Shown here piece by piece: positions 44,539 through 54,008 of a stretch of 64,000 nt of DNA (the first letter of the stretch is position 1; each line of letters begins with the position of its first letter). Both the position numbers and the translations under genes were made by a program. The notes under the pieces are model-generated. The model did no database searches. It was not told the DNA's origin and saw only the letters and a list, made by a program, of their open reading frames with translations. The stretch is from Kribbella kalugense (GTDB lineage Bacteria > Actinomycetota > Actinomycetes > Propionibacteriales > Kribbellaceae): NCBI RefSeq assembly GCF_004365875.1, contig NZ_SODF01000001.1, forward strand, positions 3,100,001-3,164,000, written 5' to 3'.

Positions 44539-46698
44539 TCAACTGAGGCCGAGCGGACCGGCGTTCCTGGCCCAGCGGTACTTCGCACCGAGGACCTGGA
44601 CCGGGGTCTCGGTGGTGTACGGATACGCGACCACACCGTGGTCGAACAGGTACTGACTCGCTTCCTCGACCTCGACGTCACCGGACAGCGAGGCCACCAC
44701 CGGCTTGTCGATGCCCTTGGCCCGGAACTCCTCGACCACCTCGGCGACCAGCTTCGCGAACACCATCGGCGGCGTCACGATCGTGTGCCAGTAGCCCAGG
44801 ATCAGGGCGTGGATGCGCTCGTCGGACAGCCCGAGCGCGACCGTGTTCCGGTACGTCGACGGCGGCTCGCCACCGGTGATGTCGACCGGGTTGCCGGCGG
44901 CACCGAACGGCGGGATGAACTTCCGGAACGCCGCGTCCAGATCGTCCGGGATGTCCATCAACGTCAGGCCGTTGTCCACGCAGGCGTCCGACAGCAGTAC
45001 GCCGGAACCGCCGGCGCCGGTGATGATCACGACGTTCTCGCCCTTGGGTGTCGGCAGCAACGGAATGCCGCGGGCGTACTGGAGCATCTCGTTCAGTCCC
45101 GGCGCCCGGACCACCCCGCTCTGCCGCAGGATGTCGTCGTACACCTTGTCGTCGCCGGCCAGCGCGCCGGTGTGCGAGCTGGCCGCGCGGGCGCCCATGG
45201 AGGTACGGCCGGCCTTCAGTACGACGACCGGCTTCTGCTTGGACACCCGGGCCGCCGTCTCGGCGAAGGCCCGGCCGTCTTTGAGGTCCTCAAGGTGCAT
45301 GGCGATCAGATTGGTGTTGTCGTCGTGCTCGAAGAACGTCAGGAGGTCATCCTCGTCGATGTCGGCCTTGTTGCCTACCCCAACGATCGCGGAGACCCCC
45401 ATCCGGCTGGACCGGCTGAAGCCGAGGATCGCCATCCCGATCCCGCCCGACTGCGAGGACAGGGCAACGGAACCACGGACGTCGTACGGCGTGCAGAACG
45501 TCGCGCAGAGGCTCTCGGGCAGGTAGTAGTAGCCGTAGATGTTCGGTCCCAGGATGCGGACGTTGTGTTTGCGGGCGATCGCGACGACCTCGTCCTGCAG
45601 CGCCTGCTCGCCGGTCTCGGCAAACCCGGACGGGATCAGGATCGCGCCCGCGACGCCCTTCTGCCCGCACTGCTCGAGCGCCCCGGCGACGAACTTGGCA
45701 GGTACGGCGAACACCGCGACATCCACGTCGCCCGGTACGTCGGTGATGCTGGGGAACGCCTTCAGCCCGAGGACCTCGCCGCCCTTCGGGTTGATCGGGT
45801 AGATGTCCCCGGCGTACCCGCCGTTGACGAGGTTCTTCATCACCGAGTTGCCGATCTTGCCGTCCTCGTTGGACGCTCCGATCACCGCCACCGCGCGCGG
45901 CTTCATGATCCGGGTCATCGCGGTCAGGATCTCCTCCTGGCTGTACCGCTCGACCGGCTTGCCGGCCTCGGCGTCCACGATGATCCGGAAGTCCACCGCA
46001 GTGGCGCCGTCCGGGCCGGCCAGCACCGGGTTCAGGTCGACCTCGGCGAACTGCGGGAAGTCCGTGACCAGGTCCGACAGCCGCTTGATCAGATCGCCGA
46101 CCGCGTCCTTGTCGACCGGCTTCGCACCGCGGACGCCTTCGAGCATCTCGTGCGCGCTGATCCCGTCGACCATCGCACGGGCCTCGTCGGCGGTCAGCGG
46201 AGCAAGGCGGAACGTGACGTCCTTGAGTACTTCGACCAGGACGCCACCCAGTCCGAACGCGACCACCTTGCCGAACGTCGGGTCGGTGACCGAACCGACG
46301 ATGACCTCCTGCACGTCGCCGCCGGTGACCAGCATCTTCTGGACCTGAATGCCGACAATCTCCGCATCCGACTTGTAGGCCTTCGCATTGTCGACAATCC
46401 TGTTGTACGCCGCCTTCGCGGCATCGGCGCTGTCCACGCCAACCACCACACCGCCGGCCTCGGTCTTGTGCAGGATGTCCGGCGAGACGATCTTCAGTAC
46501 GACGGGGAAACCGATCTCGGTCGCGAGGCCGGCGGCTCCCTCGGCAGTCGTGGCCAGCCCCTCGCCCGGCGTCGGGATGCCGTACGCATCGGCGACCTGC
46601 TTGGCCTCCGGCGCACTCAGCGACGTACGGCCGTCCGCCAGAGCCTGGTCGAGGATGGCCCGGACTGCTGCCTTGTCATAGGTCATTGCAGTGGTCAT
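44539..46698 (-). CDS. NDP-forming acyl-CoA synthetase (acetate-CoA ligase family, fused)
   Basis: Cytosolic enzyme of 719 residues fusing an ATP-grasp beta domain (about 10-235: GFPVVLKIVSPDILHKTEAGG) with the alpha part: CoA-binding IGASNEDGKIGNSVMKNL near 275 and ligase domains to the C-terminus. The phospho-His is in SSHTGALAG near 510. It makes an acyl-CoA from acid, CoA and ATP with ADP release, or the reverse. The order ATP-grasp first is the reverse of Pat-type proteins. Third in the oxalate operon, 15 bp after frc; it may activate oxalate or formate, or recover ATP from formyl- or acetyl-CoA. Confidence 0.88.
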   Translation of the reverse strand: MTTAMTYDKAAVRAILDQALADGRTSLSAPEAKQVADAYGIPTPGEGLATTAEGAAGLATEIGFPVVLKIVSPDILHKTEAGGVVVGVDSADAAKAAYNRIVDNAKAYKSDAEIVGIQVQKMLVTGGDVQEVIVGSVTDPTFGKVVAFGLGGVLVEVLKDVTFRLAPLTADEARAMVDGISAHEMLEGVRGAKPVDKDAVGDLIKRLSDLVTDFPQFAEVDLNPVLAGPDGATAVDFRIIVDAEAGKPVERYSQEEILTAMTRIMKPRAVAVIGASNEDGKIGNSVMKNLVNGGYAGDIYPINPKGGEVLGLKAFPSITDVPGDVDVAVFAVPAKFVAGALEQCGQKGVAGAILIPSGFAETGEQALQDEVVAIARKHNVRILGPNIYGYYYLPESLCATFCTPYDVRGSVALSSQSGGIGMAILGFSRSSRMGVSAIVGVGNKADIDEDDLLTFFEHDDNTNLIAMHLEDLKDGRAFAETAARVSKQKPVVVLKAGRTSMGARAASSHTGALAGDDKVYDDILRQSGVVRAPGLNEMLQYARGIPLLPTPKGENVVIITGAGGSGVLLSDACVDNGLTLMDIPDDLDAAFRKFIPPFGAAGNPVDITGGEPPSTYRNTVALGLSDERIHALILGYWHTIVTPPMVFAKLVAEVVEEFRAKGIDKPVVASLSGDVEVEEASQYLFDHGVVAYPYTTETPVQVLGAKYRWARNAGPLGLS

Positions 46699-46713
46699 TG
46701 CGGGGGCTCCACT

Positions 46714-47940
46714 TCAGATCACGCCGCTGGCTTTGAGTTCGGAGAGCTCGGCGGTGTCGATGCCGAGCGAGCCGTAGATGACCGAGTTGTGCTCGCCGAG
46801 CCCGGGTGAGGTCTGTACGTCGACCGGCGAGTCGGACAGCTTGATCGGGCAGCCGACAGTCTTGAAGCTGCCGCGCTGCGGATGCTCCACCTCGACCACC
46901 GCACCGAGGTCGGCGAGCGTCTCGTCCGCGATCAGCTCGGCCGTCGACATGATCGGCCCACACGGCACGTTCAGCGCGTTGAGCTTGTCCATCACCTCGA
47001 ACTTGCTGTGCTGCTCGGTCCACTGCTCGATCAGCGCGAACATCTTGTCGAGCTTGTCCAGCCGCGCGGCCGGCGTCGCCCAGTCCGGGTCCTCGGCCAA
47101 CTCAGGCTTGCCGATCAGCTCGGCGATCGGCGCCCACCCTGGCGGCTGGACGATCACGTAGATGTAGTCGTTAGGCCCGCCCGGTGCGCACCTCAGCGCC
47201 CAGCCGGGCTGACCGCCGCCGGAGGCGTTCCCGGACCGCGGCACCTCGCCGTTGAAGTTGTCGTTCGGGTACTCGGGCAGCGGTCCGTGGGTCAGTCGCT
47301 GCTGGTCACGTAGCTTGACCCTGGTCAGGTTGAGCACGGCCTCCTGCATGGCCACCGTCACGCGCTGGCCCTTGCCGGTGCTGGTCCGCTGGAACAGCGC
47401 GGCGAGGATGCCCGCGACCAGGTGGATCCCGGTGCCGGAGTCCCCGATCTGCGCACCCGTCGCGGTAGGCGGTCCGTCCTCGAACCCCGTCGTACTCATC
47501 GCGCCGCCCATCGCCTGGGCGACGACCTCGTAGGCCTTGAAGTTCTCGTACCGGCCGGGTCCGAAGCCTTTGATCGAGGCGAAGACCAGTCGCGGGTTGA
47601 TCTCCTGCAGGCGTTCCCAGGTGAAGCCCATCCGGTCGATGGCGCCGGGGGCGAAGTTCTCGACCAGGACGTCGGAGTTCTTCACCAGGTCGATGAAGAT
47701 CTCCTTGCCGCGCTCGGACTTCATGTTCAGCGTGATGCTGCGCTTGTTGCAGTTGAGCATGGTGAAATAGAGGCTGTCGACGTCGGGGACGTCGCGCAGC
47801 TGCTGGCGGGTGATGTCACCGGTCGGCGCCTCGAGCTTGACCACATCGGCGCCGAGCCAGGCGAGGATCTGGGTGCAGGACGGTCCGGACTGCACGTGGG
47901 TCATGTCCAACACGCGAACACCATCGAGGGCCTGAGACAT
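46714..47940 (-). CDS. frc: Formyl-CoA:oxalate CoA-transferase
   Basis: Class III CoA-transferase of 408 residues that moves CoA from formyl-CoA to oxalate. It follows Oxalobacter formigenes Frc closely by eye: LDFTHVQAGP-like [30 protein letters not shown], catalytic D167 in [11 protein letters not shown], and the flexible glycine loop seen as [10 protein letters not shown] (240-243 SGGG instead of GGGG). About 20 residues before this loop are missing relative to Frc (428 residues). It is 12 bp downstream of the ThDP enzyme. The strongest single marker of oxalate metabolism in the window. Confidence 0.92.
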   Translation of the reverse strand: MSQALDGVRVLDMTHVQSGPSCTQILAWLGADVVKLEAPTGDITRQQLRDVPDVDSLYFTMLNCNKRSITLNMKSERGKEIFIDLVKNSDVLVENFAPGAIDRMGFTWERLQEINPRLVFASIKGFGPGRYENFKAYEVVAQAMGGAMSTTGFEDGPPTATGAQIGDSGTGIHLVAGILAALFQRTSTGKGQRVTVAMQEAVLNLTRVKLRDQQRLTHGPLPEYPNDNFNGEVPRSGNASGGGQPGWALRCAPGGPNDYIYVIVQPPGWAPIAELIGKPELAEDPDWATPAARLDKLDKMFALIEQWTEQHSKFEVMDKLNALNVPCGPIMSTAELIADETLADLGAVVEVEHPQRGSFKTVGCPIKLSDSPVDVQTSPGLGEHNSVIYGSLGIDTAELSELKASGVI

Positions 47941-47952
47941 GGCGGGGTCCTC

Positions 47953-49662
47953 TCACTTGTACATGGTCTGGTTCATGGTTCCGGGGGCATAGGCGTCCGG
48001 GTCGACCCAGACGTTGATCAGCGACGGCAGCCCCGATTCGCGGGCGCGCTGCATGGCCGGCCCGATGTCCTTCGGGTCGCGGACCTCCTCGCCGTACCCG
48101 CCGAGCATCCGGGCGAACTCGTCGTACTTCACGTCGCCGAGGGTGTTGCCGATCCGGCCGCGGTCGTGGCCGTACTTCGCTTCTTGGCCGTAGCGGATCT
48201 GGTTCATCGAGGAGTTGTTGCCGACGACACCGACAAAGGGAAGCTTGAAGCGGACCAGCGTCTCGAAGTCCCAACCAGTCAAGGAGAAAGCGCCGTCGCC
48301 GAACAGTGCGACGACTTCCTTGTCGGGTCGCGCGTACTTCGCCGCGAGTACGAACGGGATGCCGACGCCGAGCGTGCCGAGCGGTCCGGGGTCCATCCAG
48401 TGGCCAGGTGATTTGGGTTGTACGACGCCACCGGAGAACGTGACGATGTCGCCGCCGTCGCCGATGTAGATCGAGTCCTCAGTGAGGAACTCGTTGATCT
48501 CGTGTGCGAGCCGCAGCGGGTGGATCGGGTTCGCGTCGGACAGCTGCCGCGGCAGCCGCTTCTGGTACGCCGCGTCTTCTTCGGCACGCAGTTCCGCGAA
48601 CCAGGCCTTGCGATCCGTCTTCTGCAACCGACCGGAAGCTGCCTGGGTGACCGCGGCCAGGATCGCACCCGGGTCGCCCACCAGGCCGAGGTCGATGTCG
48701 CGGTTCTTGCCGACGGTGCGGTAGTCGAGGTCGATCTGGACGACGGTCGCGCTCTTCGGCAGCCGGCGCCCATACCCCATCCGGAAGTCGAACGGCGTAC
48801 CGACGATCAGGATCAGGTCGGCGTTGTTGAAGCCGTACCGCCTGGACAGGTGGAAGTGGTGCGGGTCGCCGGGCGGCAACGTGCCGCGGGCCGAGCCGTT
48901 CATGAAGGCCGGGATGTCGAGCGTGCGGACGAAGTCGACGGCCGCGTCGCTTCCGCGGGACGTCCAGACCTGCGTGCCGAGCAGTACGACGGGCTTCTCG
49001 GCCCGGACCAGTAGGTCGGCCAGCGCCTCGACGCTCGCCGGGTCGCCGATGCTCTTCGTCGATGCCCGGTAGCGGCCGGACTCCGGCACCGTCGCGGACT
49101 CTACCGGGACCGAGTTGTCCAGGATGTCGCGCGGGATCTCCAGGAACGACGGGCCGGGTGCGCCGTTCAGCGCCTCGCGGAATGCCATCGACACCATGTC
49201 CGCGACCCGGGCGGTGTGCGGCACGGTCGCGGCGAACTTGGTGATCGGCGCCATCATGTCGACATGCGGCAGGTCCTGCAGGGATCCCATCTTGTGCTGG
49301 TTCAACGCGCCCTGGCCGCCGATCAGCAGCATCGGGCTCTCGGCGCGGAACGCGTTCGCGACGCCGGTGACAGCGTCCGTGGTGCCCGGGCCGGCCGTGA
49401 CGACGGCGCAGCCGGGCTTGCCGGTGACCCGCGCGTACCCGTCGGCCGCGTGCGCCGCGACCTGCTCGTGGCGGACGTCGACCACTGCGATGCCCTCGTC
49501 CACGCAGCCGTCGTAGATGTCGATGATGTGCCCGCCGCAGAGGGTGAAGATCACGTCGATTCCCTCGGCCTTCAAGGCTTTCGCGACGAGGTGACCACCG
49601 GAGATCGTCTCCGGCTCCTTCACGTGGGCGGCGGGCTGGGTCTCCGACACTGTCTGCGCCAT
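47953..49662 (-). CDS. oxc: ThDP-dependent oxalyl-CoA decarboxylase-like enzyme
   Basis: Thiamine-diphosphate enzyme of 569 residues. The catalytic Glu is E66 (VRHEQVAAHAADGYA), and the ThDP/Mg motif GDGAFSLTGWDFETLVRF to NNSSMN lies near 455-485. The length equals Oxalobacter Oxc (568), and the ending SLINVWVDPDAYAPG resembles its INAMIDPDAG. However, the N-terminal substrate region (TLCGGHIIDIYDG, GSLQDLPHVD) and the NNSSMNQIRYG loop look more like actinobacterial 2-hydroxyacyl-CoA lyase or acetolactate-synthase-like proteins. With frc adjacent, oxalyl-CoA decarboxylation to formyl-CoA is the best guess; cleavage of a 2-hydroxyacyl-CoA to formyl-CoA is the alternative. First gene of the operon. 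Confidence 0.7.
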   Translation of the reverse strand: MAQTVSETQPAAHVKEPETISGGHLVAKALKAEGIDVIFTLCGGHIIDIYDGCVDEGIAVVDVRHEQVAAHAADGYARVTGKPGCAVVTAGPGTTDAVTGVANAFRAESPMLLIGGQGALNQHKMGSLQDLPHVDMMAPITKFAATVPHTARVADMVSMAFREALNGAPGPSFLEIPRDILDNSVPVESATVPESGRYRASTKSIGDPASVEALADLLVRAEKPVVLLGTQVWTSRGSDAAVDFVRTLDIPAFMNGSARGTLPPGDPHHFHLSRRYGFNNADLILIVGTPFDFRMGYGRRLPKSATVVQIDLDYRTVGKNRDIDLGLVGDPGAILAAVTQAASGRLQKTDRKAWFAELRAEEDAAYQKRLPRQLSDANPIHPLRLAHEINEFLTEDSIYIGDGGDIVTFSGGVVQPKSPGHWMDPGPLGTLGVGIPFVLAAKYARPDKEVVALFGDGAFSLTGWDFETLVRFKLPFVGVVGNNSSMNQIRYGQEAKYGHDRGRIGNTLGDVKYDEFARMLGGYGEEVRDPKDIGPAMQRARESGLPSLINVWVDPDAYAPGTMNQTMYK

Positions 49663-49708
49663 CTGCAGTCATCTCCTCGGAAGGCCGTCGTACGGCTTGG
49701 TCTGTAGA

Positions 49709-49722
49709 TTGCATACCGTATG
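49709..49722. promoter_or_regulatory. Shared oxalate-regulon operator, site 1 (oxc-frc operon)
   Basis: ttgcataccgtatg with perfect core CATAC-C-GTATG, 47 bp before the ThDP enzyme start. The same 13-base core recurs at 51662-51674. Confidence 0.7.
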
Positions 49723-49786
49723 GTGTAGTCGTAGTCTTATCCCACGCGACCGTGGTTGTCCAGAGTTCGCGTCGAGGAGAAATCCC

Positions 49787-50308
49787 TTATGGCGTTGAGG
49801 AAACGCACGCTGCCAGGCACTGCTTCACCAGGCTCCTCAGCTGTACGTCGCTTGCTGCCCGGGCCGTGACTGCGACGGCTTCGGCCGCATGTTCTGTCGC
49901 GACGAAGGTTCGATAGAACGGCTCGCCCAGCACCGGCAACCAGAACCGAGCTGCTCCCCCGGGTCGCCTCTCCGAACCAAGGAGGTGCAGCGCGGTCCGA
50001 TGTGCGGCGGCTAGTCGGTGCAGCTCGTCGCCGGTGAGCTCACCGCTCGCCAACGCTGTAGACACGCAGAGCGCGACCAGACGAGCGGAGTGCTCGAAGC
50101 CCGCTGCGCTCGTGTTCATAAACTGTGGCGCCAGCGGTAGTAACTCCCGGCGGCCGGCAGGGCTGCTGTGGTCGTGCGCTGCCCGTGCGACCGCACTGAG
50201 CACTGGATGCACGCTCGCAGGACGGTCGGTCCACGGTTCGCCGGCCAGGCGCGACACCAGCTCCATCACGCATGGGTCGGCCCGTTGGACCTTCGCGTAG
50301 CCGTTCAC
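49787..50308 (-). CDS. Hypothetical protein coupled to OFA transporter
   Basis: Protein of 173 residues with GTG at 50308 overlapping the transporter stop (GTGA, four bases). Mostly helical and Ala/Arg/Leu-rich, soluble, no signal peptide. Recognisable only by position; no family known to me. Segments such as ELTGDELHRLAAAHRTALHLL and AARFWLPVLGEPFYRTFVAT suggest a compact helical bundle. The coupling implies a role in oxalate transport or its regulation. A much longer frame reading upstream to 51442 is antiparallel noise in the transporter gene. Confidence 0.7.
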   Translation of the reverse strand: MNGYAKVQRADPCVMELVSRLAGEPWTDRPASVHPVLSAVARAAHDHSSPAGRRELLPLAPQFMNTSAAGFEHSARLVALCVSTALASGELTGDELHRLAAAHRTALHLLGSERRPGGAARFWLPVLGEPFYRTFVATEHAAEAVAVTARAASDVQLRSLVKQCLAACVSSTP

Positions 50309-51645
50309 TCGCCCGACACCGGCGTACCGAGTTGCGGCCGCACGGGGAGGGCTGGGCGGCCGGGTTGTTTGAGTAGCCGCACACTCAGCGCGGTCAGTAC
50401 GCCGAGCAGGCCGGCGCCGAGAAACAACGGTCGATAGCCGAAAGCGGCCACTACCGATGCGGCGACTCCGATGCCGACCAGGCCGCCCGCGGCCTTTGCG
50501 GAGTACAGGATCGCCTGGTTCTGCAGGAGGCTGTTGTCGCCGAAGAACTCGAGGACGAGGTTCGCCATGATCGCGTAGAACGCACCGCCGCCGAGCCCGG
50601 CGAACATCGCGCACACCACGAACGCCCAGCCCGCATCGGCGATCACCAGGCCGACGTGCGCGAAGCCTTCGATCATCAGTACGGCGGCCAGCACCCGACG
50701 CCGGCCGAACCGGTCCGACAGGTGACCGGCGACCGACCGACCGAGACCGTTGACCGCGGCAAGCATTCCGGCGGCTGAGGCAGCCACGCCTATCCCCAGC
50801 CCGGTACTGACCCCGTAGCTGACCACGAACCCGATGCCGAACAGCGACAACGCCGCACTGATTGCCAGGAGCAACCACATCAGCGGCAGCGCGCCGGTCC
50901 GCATCGCCTCGCCGGGACGGTACTGCCGGACCGCGGGCGCGTTGTGCGGGATGCTGCGGTTCAGCTTCCGGTCGATCGCCCACGCCTGCGCGTCGATGTC
51001 CGCGGGCCACCAGTGCTGCGGCGGATCCTTCAGCATGCCGCCGGCCACCAGCACCACCAGGACTGCGACCAGGGCAGTCAGATCGAAGACAATCGGCTGA
51101 TTTGATCTGAGGATTGTCAACAATGCGATGCTCGGTACGGCGCCAACCGCGAAGCCGCCCGTGACGAACCCGATCGTGGCGGTCCGCCGATCCGGGAACC
51201 ACCGGGCCGACGTAGTGATGCAAGCGGCGTACACAAGTCCCGCGCCGATGCCGCCCAGGAGTGAGTAGCCGAGGACGACCGCGGGATAGCTGTCCGCGTG
51301 GGCGAGCGCGACGAGGCCGACTGCCGCGAGCAACCCGCCCGCGATGACGAGCTGCGTCGGCGTGGCCCGTCGTACCCGCTGGATCCAAGCCGCGGGGATC
51401 GCGATCAGGGCCTGGCAGGCGACGAAGATCGCCAGCAACCACAGGGTTTGCGCGGTACCCCAGCCTCGGCCGAAGCCGAGGGCGGCCGTGCCGAACGAGT
51501 ACTGCAACGGGCTGATCGCGACCATGCAGGCCCAGGCCGCCCAGAGCTGCCGGCGCCGCGAGTGCCCGGTCAGTTCACGGGCGTCCTCACCGATTCGGTA
51601 CCGCCGGCCGTAGACGTCACGTACATCCCGGGGCGTGGAATTCAT
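50305..51645 (-). CDS. OFA-family MFS transporter (oxalate/formate antiporter-like)
   Basis: Major facilitator protein of 446 residues with 12 predicted helices. Family marks: the first-helix SPLQYSFGTAALGFGRGWG, then ARWFPDRRTATIGFVTGGF between helices 4 and 5, and GLGRSVAGHLSDRFGRRRVL between helices 8 and 9, as in OxlT-type transporters. Expected to exchange oxalate and formate or import oxalate. It diverges from sucC with 144 bp between, including two operator sites, and is coupled to the downstream 173-residue protein. Confidence 0.88.
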   Translation of the reverse strand: MNSTPRDVRDVYGRRYRIGEDARELTGHSRRRQLWAAWACMVAISPLQYSFGTAALGFGRGWGTAQTLWLLAIFVACQALIAIPAAWIQRVRRATPTQLVIAGGLLAAVGLVALAHADSYPAVVLGYSLLGGIGAGLVYAACITTSARWFPDRRTATIGFVTGGFAVGAVPSIALLTILRSNQPIVFDLTALVAVLVVLVAGGMLKDPPQHWWPADIDAQAWAIDRKLNRSIPHNAPAVRQYRPGEAMRTGALPLMWLLLAISAALSLFGIGFVVSYGVSTGLGIGVAASAAGMLAAVNGLGRSVAGHLSDRFGRRRVLAAVLMIEGFAHVGLVIADAGWAFVVCAMFAGLGGGAFYAIMANLVLEFFGDNSLLQNQAILYSAKAAGGLVGIGVAASVVAAFGYRPLFLGAGLLGVLTALSVRLLKQPGRPALPVRPQLGTPVSGE

Positions 51646-51660
51646 GTCGCCTCCTGACTA

Positions 51661-51675
51661 CTGCATACCGTATGA
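51661..51675. promoter_or_regulatory. Shared oxalate-regulon operator, site 2 (MFS promoter)
   Basis: ctgcataccgtatga with perfect CATAC-C-GTATG palindrome, 16 bp before the transporter start. Confidence 0.7.
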
Positions 51676-51745
51676 GATCTGTGGTACCTCGCTCAGTCGG
51701 CGCTGTCCAGACCTGAGGTGTTGCGGACTGACTCTTGTGACCAGA

Positions 51746-51762
51746 TTGCATACCGCATACAG
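51746..51762. promoter_or_regulatory. Shared oxalate-regulon operator, site 3 (sucCD promoter)
   Basis: ttgcataccgcatacag, 28 bp before sucC. Shares ttgcataccg with site 1 and 14 of 17 bases with site 4. Confidence 0.65.
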
Positions 51763-51789
51763 TCGTCTGCAGACTTGAAGGAGGCGGAC

Positions 51790-52935
51790 GTGGATCTGAT
51801 GGAGTACCAAGCCAAGGAGCTCTTCGCCCGGCACGGCGTCCCGGTGACGCTCGGGCGGGTGATCGATGATTCCGCTGACGCGGCGGCCGCAGCTGCGGAG
51901 CTCGGTGGTCGCGTGGTGGTGAAGGCGCAGGTGAAGACCGGCGGCCGCGGTAAGGCCGGCGGCGTGAAGCTTGCCGCCACGCCGGATGAGGCGGTGGCAA
52001 AGGCGAGCGAGATCCTCGGGATGGACATCAAGGGGCACACCGTGCGCCGCGTGCTGCTCGCGCCGGCCGCGGACATCGCTGACGAGTACTACTTGTCGTT
52101 CCTGATCGATCGCGCCAACCGCGAGTACCTCTGTATCTCGAGCACCGAGGGCGGTGTGGAGATCGAGGAGGTCGCGCACACCAACCCAGACGCGATCGCG
52201 AAGGTGCCCATCGATCCGGTGGTCGGTGTCGACGAGGCGAAGGCCGCCGAGATCGTTGCGGCGGCTGGGTTTCCGGCCGAGGCAACCTCGGTCGTACGGC
52301 GCCTGTGGGACGTGTTCATCGCGGAGGATGCTTCGTTGGTGGAGGTGAATCCGCTGGTCCGGCTGAGCGATGGGTCGTTGGAAGCTCTCGACGGCAAGGT
52401 CACGCTCGACGACAACGCGGCGTACCGGCATCCGGATCATGCCGGGTTCACGGATCACGCTGCTGGTGATCCGCTGGAGGCCGCGGCGTTCGAGAAGGGC
52501 TTGAACTACGTCAAGCTGGACGGATCGGTCGGCATCATCGGCAACGGTGCGGGACTGGTGATGTCGACGCTCGACGTGGTCGCGTACGCGGGTTCGCAGT
52601 ACGGCGTGAAGCCGGCGAACTTCCTCGACATCGGCGGCGGTGCTTCGGCCGAGGTGATGGCGAACGGGCTCGGGATCATCCTGTCCGATCCGCAGGTCCG
52701 CAGTGTGTTCGTGAATGTGTTCGGCGGGATCACCGCCTGCGACGCGGTCTCGAACGGCATCGTCCAGGCGCTCGAACTCCTCGGCTCGCGGGCCGACAAA
52801 CCGTTGGTCGTCCGGCTGGACGGGAACAACGTCGAGGAAGGTCGCAAGATCCTTGCCCAGGCCAACCATCCGCTGGTGACCGTGGTCGACACGATGGACG
52901 GCGCCGCCGCGCTGGCTGCGGAGAAGGGACTCTAG
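51790..52935 (+). CDS. sucC: Succinyl-CoA/malate-CoA ligase beta subunit-like
   Basis: ATP-grasp subunit of 381 residues from GTG 51790 (AAGGAGGCG upstream at good spacing). [16 protein letters not shown] at the start, [19 protein letters not shown] and [20 protein letters not shown] are classic SucC segments; [19 protein letters not shown] holds the C-terminal glycine motif. Together with the alpha subunit it joins a dicarboxylate to CoA using ATP or GTP. Its operator ties it to the oxalate regulon, so it may be a malate thiokinase or dedicated acyl-CoA ligase, not the Krebs-cycle enzyme. Sequence alone does not decide this. Confidence 0.88.
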   Translation: MDLMEYQAKELFARHGVPVTLGRVIDDSADAAAAAAELGGRVVVKAQVKTGGRGKAGGVKLAATPDEAVAKASEILGMDIKGHTVRRVLLAPAADIADEYYLSFLIDRANREYLCISSTEGGVEIEEVAHTNPDAIAKVPIDPVVGVDEAKAAEIVAAAGFPAEATSVVRRLWDVFIAEDASLVEVNPLVRLSDGSLEALDGKVTLDDNAAYRHPDHAGFTDHAAGDPLEAAAFEKGLNYVKLDGSVGIIGNGAGLVMSTLDVVAYAGSQYGVKPANFLDIGGGASAEVMANGLGIILSDPQVRSVFVNVFGGITACDAVSNGIVQALELLGSRADKPLVVRLDGNNVEEGRKILAQANHPLVTVVDTMDGAAALAAEKGL

Positions 52936-52937
52936 AG

Positions 52938-53852
52938 ATGGCCATCTTCCTGACGGAGAAGAGCCGGGTCGTCATTCAGGGCATGACCGGGTCCGAAGGA
53001 CAGAAGCACACCAGTCGGATGCTTGCCGCCGGCACCGAGGTGGTCGGCGGCGTGACGCCCGGCAAGGGCGGTCAGTCGGTCGACTTCGCGAAGCGCTCGA
53101 TCCCGGTCTACGGATCGTGTGCCGACGCGGTGAACGCAACGGGCGCGGACGTGTCGGTGGTGTTCGTGCCGCCGCGGTTTACAAAAGGCGCGGTTCTGGA
53201 GGCTGTCGATGCCGGCATACCGCTGGTTGTAGTGATCACCGAGGGCGTGCCGGTGCACGACACCGCCGCGTTCTTCGCCGCCGCGGAGGCCAACGGGACG
53301 CGCGTCATCGGCCCGAACTGTCCGGGCATCATCAGCCCGGGCCTCGCGAACGCGGGCATCATCCCCGCGGACATCGCGGGACCGGGGCGGATCGGTCTGG
53401 TGTCGAAGTCGGGCACGCTGACGTATCAGATGATGTACGAGTTGCGGGACTTCGGGTTCTCGAGCGCGATCGGGATCGGCGGCGATCCCATCATTGGGAC
53501 CACCCACATCGACGCGCTGCAGGCGTTCCAGGACGACCCGGACACCGACGCGATCGTGATGATCGGTGAGATCGGTGGTGACGCCGAGGAGCGGGCGGCC
53601 TCGTTCATCAAGGAGAACGTGACCAAGCCGGTCGTCGGGTACGTCGCCGGCTTCACCGCACCGGAGGGCAAGACGATGGGCCACGCCGGCGCGATCGTCT
53701 CCGGCTCGTCCGGGACAGCAGCAGCCAAACAGGAAGCCCTGGAAGCCGCCGGCGTACGCGTCGGCAAAACCCCCACCGAAACCGCCGACCTACTCCGCAC
53801 CGTCCTGACACCGACCCCATCCGCTCCCCCGACCGTCGCCTCGCTCCCCTAA
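52938..53852 (+). CDS. sucD: Succinyl-CoA/malate-CoA ligase alpha subunit-like
   Basis: CoA-binding subunit of 304 residues, starting two bases after suc[21 protein letters not shown] binds CoA; the phosphorylated histidine is H249 in [21 protein letters not shown] is conserved. The C-terminus ends in a Pro/Thr tail beyond the usual end. Works with the beta subunit encoded upstream. Confidence 0.92.
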   Translation: MAIFLTEKSRVVIQGMTGSEGQKHTSRMLAAGTEVVGGVTPGKGGQSVDFAKRSIPVYGSCADAVNATGADVSVVFVPPRFTKGAVLEAVDAGIPLVVVITEGVPVHDTAAFFAAAEANGTRVIGPNCPGIISPGLANAGIIPADIAGPGRIGLVSKSGTLTYQMMYELRDFGFSSAIGIGGDPIIGTTHIDALQAFQDDPDTDAIVMIGEIGGDAEERAASFIKENVTKPVVGYVAGFTAPEGKTMGHAGAIVSGSSGTAAAKQEALEAAGVRVGKTPTETADLLRTVLTPTPSAPPTVASLP

Positions 53853-53875
53853 CGCCGGCCCGTCCCGCCCCACCT

Positions 53876-53980
53876 CCCCTGTCCGCCTGAGGGGTCAACC
53901 CCTGAGTTGGTCGGTTGCGGACGCAGAATCTGCCTCCGCAAGCGACCAGGTGCGGGGTTGACCCCTGAAACGGACAGGGG
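53876..53980. repeat. 105-bp nested palindrome between sucD and LacI genes
   Basis: Outer arms cccctgtccg / cggacagggg; then aggggtcaacccc / ggggttgacccct; then tggtcg-ttgcgga / tccgcaa-cgacca. Together they can fold into one long hairpin or cruciform. It lies between convergent genes and probably terminates both; the layered structure is more elaborate than a usual terminator. Confidence 0.75.
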
Positions 53981-54008
53981 CGGGCGGCTCAGACGGGGCG
54001 GGGGCGGG

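Noticed and set aside
44638..46809. 723-residue rightward frame
   Set aside because: Antisense to the acyl-CoA synthetase; Arg/Asp/Val-rich shadow.
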